10,250 bases of DNA, from assembly GCA_020025375.1 (NCBI GenBank), contig JAHHSF010000044.1, forward strand, positions 1 through 10,250. The letters are read 5' to 3'. How positions within the stretch are numbered: position 1 is the stretch's first letter; every line of letters begins with the position of its first letter. A program made the translations under genes and the position numbers. Source of the DNA: Oscillospiraceae bacterium (lineage in GTDB: Bacteria > Bacillota > Clostridia > Oscillospirales > Oscillospiraceae). The notes under the pieces were generated by a model that worked only from the letters and a program-made list of their open reading frames with translations, searched no databases and was not told where the DNA came from. Below are positions 1-5,526 of the stretch, piece by piece.

Positions 1-1
1 T

Positions 2-1063
2 TTCCAGCCCCAGACCCAGCTTCTGGATCTCCTGGATCCCTCGGGCCGCCGCCTGCCCGCCTTCTCAGTGGAGGATGCCTATTCCGAAACGCTGGCCGCC
101 CTGCGGAAGGAGAAGGCAGACCTGGAGGTCCAGCTCCGGTCCTGCGTGGGCGAGGAGCGGGAAAAACTCCTCACCCGCCGCCGCACGGTCGCCATCCACG
201 AGGACGAAGAAGAGCTGGCTGTCCGGCGGCGTCTCACCGGCCGGGTGCTGGCCGAAAAGGAGACCCTTCTGGCCAACATGGACGCAGTGGCCACGTTGGA
301 CTTTCTCCTGGCCAAGGCCCGGCTGGCCCGCAGATTCAACTGCGTCCGCCCCACCGTGGCCGATGGGCAGGTGGTCACCGGAGTGAATATGGTCCACCCC
401 GAGGTCTCCGCCGTCCTGGCCGAACACAGCCGAACCTTCACTCCCATCTCCCTCACCCTGGAACAGGGGGCCACTGTCATCACCGGGGCCAACATGGGGG
501 GCAAGAGCGTGGCCCTCAAGACCACCAGCCTCAATCTGCTCCTCCTCCAAACCGGCTTCTTTGCTTTCGCGGAAGCCTTCTCCGCCCCCCTCTTCCACTC
601 GATCACCCTCTTGCTGGCAGACAACCAGTCGGTGGAACGGGGCCTTAGCTCCTTCGGGGCCGAGGTCACCGTCCTCAATGACCTGCTCCAGGAGACTCAG
701 GGTCGGTTCTTCTTCCTGGCCCTGGATGAGTTTGCCCGGGGCACCAACCCCCATGAGGGTGCCGCCCTGGCCCGGGCCCTGGCGGAATATCTCTGCCGGA
801 TCCCCTGCATCTGCCTTATGACCACCCACTACGACGGGGTCTCCGAGGCAGCAGCCGCCCACTATCAGGTTACCGGCCTGCGGGACCTGCCCCCCGAGGA
901 TTGCGTCCCCGGTGAGAACCCCCTGGCCCGGCTGGCCCGAATGATGGATTACCGGCTGATCCCCGCTCCTCAAGGAGTCCCCTGCCCCCGGGACGCTCTG
1001 CGGGTCTGTCGGCTCTTGGACCTGAAACCGGAACTTTTAGAAATTTTTTCACAAAACGGTTGA
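2..1063 (+). CDS. kamC: KamC, MutS-like ATPase (lysine 5,6-aminomutase reactivase subunit), 3' part
   Basis: The reading frame is open from the left edge, so the gene is 5'-truncated by the window; 353 residues are visible. The GTG at 68 is internal, because coding sequence continues upstream of it in frame. A MutS-type ABC ATPase is clear: Walker A GANMGGKS at visible residues 162-169 (bases 485-508), a signature-like stretch LSSFGAEV, Walker B LALDEFARG, and a switch histidine in TTHYDG. Charged helical sequence before the ATPase resembles the MutS clamp/lever region; a mismatch-recognition domain cannot be judged here. In lysine-fermenting clostridia and fusobacteria such a protein is encoded with kamB beside kamDE and is annotated as the ATPase reactivating the B12-dependent aminomutase. 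The lysine genes just downstream support that role. kamB, if present, should lie left of the window. The stop TGA overlaps the -35 box of the next promoter. The family is certain; the KamC assignment rests on context and resemblance. Confidence 0.85.
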   Translation, partial: FQPQTQLLDLLDPSGRRLPAFSVEDAYSETLAALRKEKADLEVQLRSCVGEEREKLLTRRRTVAIHEDEEELAVRRRLTGRVLAEKETLLANMDAVATLDFLLAKARLARRFNCVRPTVADGQVVTGVNMVHPEVSAVLAEHSRTFTPISLTLEQGATVITGANMGGKSVALKTTSLNLLLLQTGFFAFAEAFSAPLFHSITLLLADNQSVERGLSSFGAEVTVLNDLLQETQGRFFFLALDEFARGTNPHEGAALARALAEYLCRIPCICLMTTHYDGVSEAAAAHYQVTGLRDLPPEDCVPGENPLARLARMMDYRLIPAPQGVPCPRDALRVCRLLDLKPELLEIFSQNG

Positions 1064-1089
1064 CAGCCTGACTGATTTTTTTGTATAAT
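1060..1089 (+). promoter_or_regulatory. Sigma-A-type promoter of the lysine fermentation operon
   Basis: A perfect -35 hexamer TTGACA (1060-1065) and a perfect -10 hexamer TATAAT (1084-1089) are separated by 18 bp. Transcription would start near 1096, leaving a leader of about 350 nt before kal. The kamC stop codon (1061-1063) lies inside the -35 box, so the operon has its own promoter directly after kamC. Read-through from the kamC transcript is also possible and would pass the same riboswitch. Confidence 0.85.
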
Positions 1090-1127
1090 ACCCCATGATA
1101 AAGGTTGTCTCCAAAAGTACATATGGT

Positions 1128-1302
1128 AACATGAATAGAGGCGCGGCTGAAAAGGTACCTGGATCATGCCAAGGATGGGGAACATCCAATGGGTCCTGGG
1201 AATGTGATGCCGCCGAAGGGGCGTAGTTTTCTCCGCTACGTTCCTGGGATCGACATCTAGCGTGTCGGAACTGTCATGGTAACATGAAGCGCTGTTTATG
1301 TT
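1128..1302 (+). promoter_or_regulatory. Lysine riboswitch (L box) aptamer
   Basis: The five-helix lysine aptamer can be drawn by hand. P1: 1128-1138 with 1292-1302, 11 bp including G·U pairs. P2: GCGGC 1143-1147 with GCCGC 1209-1213, capped further in by GGATG/CATCC (1173-1177/1183-1187). P3: 1217-1226 with 1236-1245. P4: CGACA 1251-1255 with TGTCG 1263-1267. P5: CATG-GTAA-CATG at 1275-1286, a GNRA-capped hairpin. Core strings typical of the L box are present in order: AGAGGCGCGG, GCCGAAGG, CTGGG, ACTGTCA and AGCGCTGT. It sits between a consensus promoter and the lysine catabolic genes, which fits lysine as the ligand. This is recognition from memory of the family consensus, not a covariance-model search. 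Confidence 0.88.
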
Positions 1303-1342
1303 CAGGCGGCTCAATGCCGTCTGGACATAAATGGCCTTTTTT
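1291..1342 (+). terminator. Riboswitch expression platform: intrinsic terminator sharing the P1 strand
   Basis: The arms 1291-1310 and 1316-1335 pair over 20 bp (four G·U pairs) around a TCAAT loop, followed after one C by TTTTTT (1337-1342). The 5' arm fully contains the 3' strand of aptamer helix P1 (1292-1302). The two structures are therefore mutually exclusive: a lysine-stabilised P1 leaves only the inner 8-bp part (1303-1310/1316-1323), which is too far from the U-tract to terminate. The predicted behaviour is transcription through when lysine is bound and termination when it is not. Confidence 0.82.
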
Positions 1343-1350
1343 GTTCATGG

Positions 1351-1404
1351 TGCGCTATTCGTTTCTTCCTCTCCAAGAAACGAGTTGCGCATTATTTTTA
1401 TTTT
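1351..1404 (+). terminator. Second terminator-like hairpin in the leader
   Basis: Arms 1351-1367 and 1375-1391 pair over 17 positions with one T-T mismatch and one G·U, around a 7-nt pyrimidine loop. A T-rich run with two A interruptions (1392-1403) follows. It looks like an intrinsic terminator about 50 bp before the kal ribosome site and 9 nt after the first terminator's U-tract. It could be a back-up attenuator, a partial terminator lowering leak, or a 5' mRNA stabiliser. I see no obvious partner strand in the aptamer that would disrupt it. Confidence 0.6.
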
Positions 1405-1445
1405 CAGTTCATTACCCCGCAAAATTTTTAAAGGAGGTCTTTCCC

Positions 1446-1835
1446 ATGAAATCTCTTCTCCGTCTCCGCATGAGCGCAAAGGACGCCCATTACGGCGGCA
1501 ACCTGGTGGACGGCGCCCACATGGTCCATCTCTTTGGCGACGTCGCCACCGAGCTTCTCATCCAACAGGATGGCGACGAAGGTCTCTTCTGCGCCTACGA
1601 CAACATCGAGTTCCTGGCCCCCGTCTATGCCGGCGATTACATTGAGGCCGTGGGTGAGATTACCCACGTTGGCAACACCTCCCGCAAGATGAAGTTCGAG
1701 GCCCGGAAGGTCATCGTCTCCCGGCCCGACATCAATGACTCCGCTGCCGACGTTCTGGCCGAGCCCATCGTGGTCTGCCGCGCCACCGGCACCTGTGTCA
1801 CTCCCAAGGATAAGCAGAATGTGCCGCGTCCCTGA
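1446..1835 (+). CDS. kal: 3-aminobutyryl-CoA ammonia-lyase (Kal)
   Basis: Predicted 129-residue cytosolic hotdog-fold enzyme that removes ammonia from L-3-aminobutyryl-CoA to give crotonyl-CoA, the last amino-acid-specific step of lysine fermentation. The start is the ATG at 1446, 8 nt after GGAGG at 1433-1437; the frame stays open further upstream only through the riboswitch leader, so earlier starts are rejected. The N-terminus (SLLRLRMSAKDAHYGGNLVDG), the later AYDNIEFLAPVYAGDYIEA stretch and GNTSRKMKFEARKV fit the small Kal family and its usual length of about 125-135. It is the first gene after the lysine riboswitch and is followed by kce after a 160-nt spacer. Function is by family resemblance and context; the active-site residues were not individually mapped. 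Confidence 0.9.
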   Translation: MKSLLRLRMSAKDAHYGGNLVDGAHMVHLFGDVATELLIQQDGDEGLFCAYDNIEFLAPVYAGDYIEAVGEITHVGNTSRKMKFEARKVIVSRPDINDSAADVLAEPIVVCRATGTCVTPKDKQNVPRP

Positions 1836-1878
1836 GTGCGGAGGGTAGGTACACAGGGGGGTAAGATGGCATGGTGAA

Positions 1879-1918
1879 GCAAAAAGCAGGTTGGGCAACG
1901 CCCAACGGCATTTTTTGC
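1879..1918 (+). repeat. Palindromic spacer element, copy 1 (kal-kce)
   Basis: The inner hairpin GTTGGGC-AAC-GCCCAAC (1890-1906) is enclosed by an outer A/T stem pairing GCAAAAA (1879-1885) with the TTTTTTGC run (1911-1918), and is followed by GGAAT. A related element lies in the kdd-kamA spacer at 3925-3976 with the same GGGCAACGCCC core and GGCATTTT-nn-GCGGA flank. Because TTTTTT follows the hairpin closely, this copy might also act as a weak terminator or an mRNA processing/stability element. The rest of the kal-kce spacer shows only the kce ribosome site. Confidence 0.7.
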
Positions 1919-1980
1919 GGAATGTCAACTTATCGACCCGGCCCTGTGTCCAACCCATAGCCTGACATCATCGGTTTATG

Positions 1981-1995
1981 AAAGGAGTCTTTCCC
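1981..1995 (+). promoter_or_regulatory. kce ribosome binding site that decides a TTG start
   Basis: AAAGGAGTCTTTCCC precedes TTG at 1996. The ATG at 1978 directly abuts this Shine-Dalgarno and has none of its own, so it is not the start. The 15-nt module equals the one in front of kal (1430-1445) except for one missing G. Confidence 0.85.
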
Positions 1996-2814
1996 TTGGA
2001 GAAGCTCATCATCACCGCCGCCATCTGCGGCGCGGAAGTCACCAAAGAACACAACCCCGCCGTCCCCTACACCGTGGAGGAGATGGTCCGGGAAGCCAAG
2101 AGCGCCTATGACGCCGGTGCGGCCGTCATCCACGTCCACGTCCGGGAAGACGACGGCACCCCCACCCAGGACCGGGAGCGGTTCCGCGTGGTGCTGGACG
2201 CCATCAAGGAGGCCTGTCCCGGCGTTATCCTCATCCCCTCCACCGGCGGCGCCACCGGCATGACCCCCGAGGAGCGGCTCCAGCCCACCGAGCTGATGCC
2301 TGAAATGGCCACTCTGGACTGCGGCACCTGCAACTTCGGGGACGATATTTTCGTCAACGACATGCCCACCATGCGGGCCTTCGGTCAGCGGATGATCGAA
2401 AACCACATCAAACCCGAGTACGAGTGCTTTGAGATTGGCCACCTGGATACCGTCCTGGATATGGCCCGCCGGGGCCAGGTTCCCGGTGCTCCTATGCAGT
2501 TTAACTTCGTGCTGGGCGTTCAGGGCTGTACCCCCGCCACCGTGGGCAACCTGGACTATCTGGTCAAACAAATTCCCGCCGGCTCCACCTGGACCGTCAC
2601 CGGCATTGGCCGGGGTGCCTGGCCCATGGTGGCCGCCGGTATCGTCATGGGCGGCAACGTCCGGGTCGGCTTTGAGGACAACATCTATCTGGAGCGTGGC
2701 CGGAAGGCCGCCTCCAACGGCGAGCTGGTGGAAAAGGTCGTGGCCCTGGCAAAGCTTCTGGGCCGTGAGATTGCCACCCCTGACGAAGCCCGCGTGCTCC
2801 TGTCTCTGAAATGA
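1996..2814 (+). CDS. kce: 3-keto-5-aminohexanoate cleavage enzyme (Kce)
   Basis: A 272-residue TIM-barrel, metal-dependent enzyme of the BKACE (beta-keto acid cleavage, formerly DUF849) family. It reacts 5-amino-3-oxohexanoate with acetyl-CoA to give acetoacetate and 3-aminobutyryl-CoA. The TTG start is chosen from the ribosome site at 1981-1987 and because translation then begins (M)EKLIITAAICGAEV, as in known Kce proteins. Glu14, His46 and His48 (in IHVHVRED) fall at exactly the positions I recall for the Cloacimonas acidaminovorans enzyme, where the histidines bind Zn. Arg223, Glu227 and Asp228 in RVGFEDN match its Arg226/Glu230/Asp231 with a three-residue offset. QPTELMPEMATLDCGTCNFG is also typical. 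The gene is followed 38 nt later by kdd. Length and motifs are complete. Confidence 0.95.
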   Translation: MEKLIITAAICGAEVTKEHNPAVPYTVEEMVREAKSAYDAGAAVIHVHVREDDGTPTQDRERFRVVLDAIKEACPGVILIPSTGGATGMTPEERLQPTELMPEMATLDCGTCNFGDDIFVNDMPTMRAFGQRMIENHIKPEYECFEIGHLDTVLDMARRGQVPGAPMQFNFVLGVQGCTPATVGNLDYLVKQIPAGSTWTVTGIGRGAWPMVAAGIVMGGNVRVGFEDNIYLERGRKAASNGELVEKVVALAKLLGREIATPDEARVLLSLK

Positions 2815-2852
2815 TTCCCGCGTTCAAATAAAAGTTGTGGAGGAATAACATT

Positions 2853-3893
2853 ATGCAGAAGAAAGGCAACAAGTACGGCGTTCACCGTGTCATCGAGCCC
2901 AAGGGCCTTATGACCCAGGCCGCCAAGAAGATTGACAACACCATGGAGTGCTGGTCCAACGAGATCCTGTGCGATGTCTCCGCCCTGAACATCGACTCCG
3001 CTTCCTTTACTCAGATTTATGAGGCCTGCGGCAAGGACCTGGGCAAGACCGAGCAGATGATCCTGGACATTGTCAATGAGCGTGGCAAGATGCAGAACCC
3101 CGTCACCGGCTCCGGCGGTATGTTCATCGGCACCGTCAAGCAGATTGGCGACGACCTGAAGGGCAAAATCAACCTGAAGGAGGGCGATAAGATCGCCTCT
3201 CTGGTGTCCCTGTCGCTGACCCCCCTGAAGATCAACAAGATCAAGGCGATCCACCCCGAGATCGACCGCGTGGATGTGGAGGCTCAGGCCATTCTCTTTG
3301 AGTCCGGCCTGTATGCCAAGCTCCCCGACGACATGAGCGAAGAGCTGGCCCTGGCCGCCCTGGATGTGGCCGGCGCCCCCGCTCAGACTGCCAAGCTGGT
3401 CCGCCCCGGTGACAGCGTCCTCATCCTGGGCGGTGCCGGTAAGGGCGGCATGATGTGTTGCTATGAAGCCATGAAGCGGGTCGGCCCCACCGGCAACGTG
3501 GTGGCTCTGGTCATCTGCGAGGAGGATGCCAAACTCCTGAAGGATATGCACCTGTGCCACGAGGCCATCATCGGCTCCGCCACCGAACCCATCGACGTGC
3601 TGGAGAAGTCCCTGGCCGCCAACGGTGGGAAGGAGTACGACGTTTCCATCCTCATCGTCAATGTTCCCGCCTGTGAGATGAGCGCCATCCTCCCCGTCCG
3701 GGACAACGGCACCGTCTACTGCTTCTCCATGGCCACTGATTTCGCCAAGGCTGCCCTGGGCGCCGAGGGCTGTGGCAAGGACGTGAACATGATTATCGGC
3801 AACGGCTACACCAAGGACCACGCCGAAATCACCCTGTCCGAGCTCCGCGAGAACCCCGAACTGAAGGCCTACTTCGAGAAAAAGTATCTGTAA
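2853..3893 (+). CDS. kdd: L-erythro-3,5-diaminohexanoate dehydrogenase (Kdd)
   Basis: A 346-residue medium-chain-dehydrogenase-like protein that oxidatively deaminates 3,5-diaminohexanoate to 5-amino-3-oxohexanoate with NAD(P)+. The start is the ATG at 2853, 9 nt after GGAGG (2839-2843); a frame extension to a GTG at 2835 would include the ribosome site and is rejected. A Rossmann nucleotide-binding loop, GxGxxG in LGGAGKGG, sits at residues 192-199, preceded by the usual substrate domain (GSGGMFIGTVKQIG near residues 86-99). The N-terminal KYGVHRVIEPKG and the length are typical of Kdd. NAD versus NADP preference cannot be read with confidence. It lies between kce and kamA, with a 173-nt spacer before kamA that holds a palindromic repeat. 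Confidence 0.93.
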   Translation: MQKKGNKYGVHRVIEPKGLMTQAAKKIDNTMECWSNEILCDVSALNIDSASFTQIYEACGKDLGKTEQMILDIVNERGKMQNPVTGSGGMFIGTVKQIGDDLKGKINLKEGDKIASLVSLSLTPLKINKIKAIHPEIDRVDVEAQAILFESGLYAKLPDDMSEELALAALDVAGAPAQTAKLVRPGDSVLILGGAGKGGMMCCYEAMKRVGPTGNVVALVICEEDAKLLKDMHLCHEAIIGSATEPIDVLEKSLAANGGKEYDVSILIVNVPACEMSAILPVRDNGTVYCFSMATDFAKAALGAEGCGKDVNMIIGNGYTKDHAEITLSELRENPELKAYFEKKYL

Positions 3894-3924
3894 AGAAGCA
3901 TCGAGCACCCGGAAGTCGGGCAAT

Positions 3925-3976
3925 CGCAAAATGCACGGACGGACAGGCCGGGCAACGCCCGGCGGCATTTTCCGCG
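3925..3976 (+). repeat. Palindromic spacer element, copy 2 (kdd-kamA)
   Basis: The inner hairpin GCCGGGC-AAC-GCCCGGC (3947-3963) is flanked by AAAATGC (3928-3934) pairing with GCATTTT (3965-3971); CGC/GCG (3925-3927/3974-3976) can extend the stem. The core GGGCAACGCCC and the GGCATTTT-CC-GCGGA flank match copy 1 at 1879-1918, while the stem bases differ in a compensating way (TT/AA against CC/GG). That is the mark of a conserved hairpin and not of chance similarity. Confidence 0.7.
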
Positions 3977-4066
3977 GAGCATTGAGTCGTTTTCCGTCGC
4001 GGAGGGCGCAAGGCGTGACATCTTTAGAGCTTGCAACTTAAATAAAATTTGTGGAGGTACATAACC

Positions 4067-5326
4067 ATGAATGTCTCTCGTCGAGCCACCCTGTTTCCCA
4101 ATGTTTCTGATGCCGATTGGAACGATTGGCACTGGCAGGTCAAAAACCGTATTGAGACCCTGGATGATCTGAAGAAGTACATTCAGCTCACTCCCGAAGA
4201 AGAGGACGGTGTCGCTCAGTGCCTGGGCACCCTCCGTATGGCTATCACTCCCTACTATCTGTCCCTGATTGACCCCGAGGATCCCCACGATCCTGTCAGA
4301 AAACAGGCCATTCCCACCGCTAAGGAGCTTCACAAGGCCTCCGCCGACCTGGAGGACCCCCTGCACGAGGATACCGACTCCCCCGTGCCCGGCCTGACCC
4401 ACCGCTATCCTGACCGTGTCCTCATCCTCACCACCGACCAGTGCTCCATGTACTGCCGTCACTGCACCCGCCGCCGCTTTGCCGGCCAGACCGACGACGC
4501 TGTGCCTGTGGACAAGATTGACAAGTGCATCGAGTATGTGGCCAATCACCCCGAGGTCCGTGACGTGCTTCTCTCCGGCGGCGACGTGCTCATGCTCAGT
4601 GACGAGCGCCTGGAGTACATCATCTCCAAGCTCCGTGCCATTCCCCATGTGGAAATCGTCCGTCTGGGTTCCCGTACCCCTGTCGTGATGCCTCAGCGTA
4701 TTACCCCCGAGTTGTGCGCCATGCTGAAGAAGTATCATCCCGTCTGGCTGAATACCCACTACAACCATCCCAACGAGATCACCGAGGAAGCCAAGCGCGC
4801 CTGCGCCATGCTGGCCGACGCCGGTATCCCCCTGGGCAACCAGTCTGTGCTTCTGGCCGGCGTGAACGACTGTGTCCACGTGATGAAGAAGCTGGTCCAT
4901 CAGCTGGTCATGATGCGCGTGCGCCCCTACTACATCTATCAGTGTGACCTGTCCCTGGGCCTGGAGCATTTCCGTACTCCTGTCTCCAAGGGCATCGAGA
5001 TCATCGAGGGCCTGCGCGGCCACACCTCCGGTTACTGCGTGCCCACCTTCGTGGTGGATGCCCCCGGCGGTGGCGGCAAGACCCCTGTTATGCCCCAGTA
5101 CGTCATTTCCCAGACTCCTCACAAGGTCATTCTCCGCAACTTTGAGGGCGTTATCACCACCTACACCGAGCCCGACCACTACGAAGAGACCTGCCAGTGC
5201 GATGTTTGTAAGGCTCGCCGCGCCGGCAAGAGCCCCAATCTGGTGGGTGTCGCCGGTCTGGAGCAGGGTCAGGCCATGGCCATGGAACCCGCCAACCTCG
5301 CCAGAAATCAGCGGCACGTTCACTAA
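4067..5326 (+). CDS. kamA: L-lysine 2,3-aminomutase (KamA)
   Basis: A 419-residue radical-SAM, PLP-dependent enzyme converting L-lysine to L-beta-lysine, the entry step of the pathway. The start is the ATG at 4067, 9 nt after GGAGG (4053-4057). The 4Fe-4S/SAM motif CSMYCRHC gives Cys126, Cys130 and Cys133. The PLP lysine is Lys338 in the glycine-rich loop DAPGGGGKTP. Zn-binding cysteines are Cys269 and Cys376/378/381 (CQCDVC). Lysine-recognition aspartates are Asp294 and Asp331. All sit one residue above the numbering I recall for the Clostridium subterminale enzyme, so this is a full-length, catalytically complete lysine-type KamA; the substrate aspartates argue against the EpmB or glutamate-type relatives. 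It is followed by a 200-nt spacer before kamD; in many related clusters kamB and kamC occupy that place. Confidence 0.97.
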   Translation: MNVSRRATLFPNVSDADWNDWHWQVKNRIETLDDLKKYIQLTPEEEDGVAQCLGTLRMAITPYYLSLIDPEDPHDPVRKQAIPTAKELHKASADLEDPLHEDTDSPVPGLTHRYPDRVLILTTDQCSMYCRHCTRRRFAGQTDDAVPVDKIDKCIEYVANHPEVRDVLLSGGDVLMLSDERLEYIISKLRAIPHVEIVRLGSRTPVVMPQRITPELCAMLKKYHPVWLNTHYNHPNEITEEAKRACAMLADAGIPLGNQSVLLAGVNDCVHVMKKLVHQLVMMRVRPYYIYQCDLSLGLEHFRTPVSKGIEIIEGLRGHTSGYCVPTFVVDAPGGGGKTPVMPQYVISQTPHKVILRNFEGVITTYTEPDHYEETCQCDVCKARRAGKSPNLVGVAGLEQGQAMAMEPANLARNQRHVH

Positions 5327-5448
5327 ATTCGTAGCACGACTTCAGCAAACCCCTTAATTTCACATACATGAGGCCGAGCTCCATCACCAAACTCTCTTCT
5401 CTCTCCACCCTTCGGTCATGGTCTCCCCTCTTGTAGAACGGAGGCAAT

Positions 5449-5485
5449 GCCCCGCCGAGTGACTCTCTCTCCCATTCGGCGGGGC
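5449..5485 (+). other. 13-bp hairpin in the kamA-kamD spacer
   Basis: Arms 5449-5461 and 5473-5485 (GCCCCGCCGAGTG with its complement, one G·U) enclose an 11-nt pyrimidine loop. What follows is TCTTTCCCCGTTTT, a poor U-tract, so full termination is unlikely; partial attenuation, mRNA processing or stabilisation of the kamDE message are all possible. The 200-nt spacer also has a pyrimidine-rich stretch (about 5393-5430). A 23-codon frame starting at ATG 5447 and ending at TGA 5516-5518 spans the hairpin, and its stop overlaps the kamD ribosome site. I see no cobalamin riboswitch here. Confidence 0.6.
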
Positions 5486-5526
5486 TCTTTCCCCGTTTTC
5501 ATCCTAACTTCGAGGTGATTGTAGAT

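Noticed and set aside
2..1063. DNA mismatch repair MutS
   Set aside because: The ATPase fold is MutS-like, but the neighbourhood is wholly lysine fermentation and the C-terminal and signature sequences differ from canonical MutS; KamC fits better.
1284..1445. Extended N-terminus of kal starting at ATG 1284
   Set aside because: The ATG lies in hairpin P5 of the riboswitch and the frame passes through both leader hairpins; a strong ribosome site sits at 1433-1437 before the ATG at 1446, where family similarity begins.
1096..1445. T-box (lysyl-tRNA) leader as alternative to the riboswitch
   Set aside because: No T-box sequence (TGGnACCGCG-like) is present, whereas the ordered lysine-aptamer helices and core strings are.
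2685..3968. Long - strand open frame opposite kce end and kdd (427 codons)
   Set aside because: It is the antisense shadow of genes with GC-rich third codon positions; its product is low-complexity and rich in Gly, Asp, Val and His, and the + strand proteins are clearly recognised.
1879..3976. CRISPR array from the repeated palindromic elements
   Set aside because: Only two diverged copies about 2 kb apart with genes between them and no regular spacers.
3869..5323. Long - strand open frame opposite kamA (484 codons)
   Set aside because: Antisense shadow of kamA with low-complexity composition and no recognisable domain.
5327..5526. Cobalamin riboswitch before kamDE
   Set aside because: The enzyme uses B12, but the spacer lacks a recognisable B12-box (GCCACTG-like) sequence and is short of the complex fold needed.
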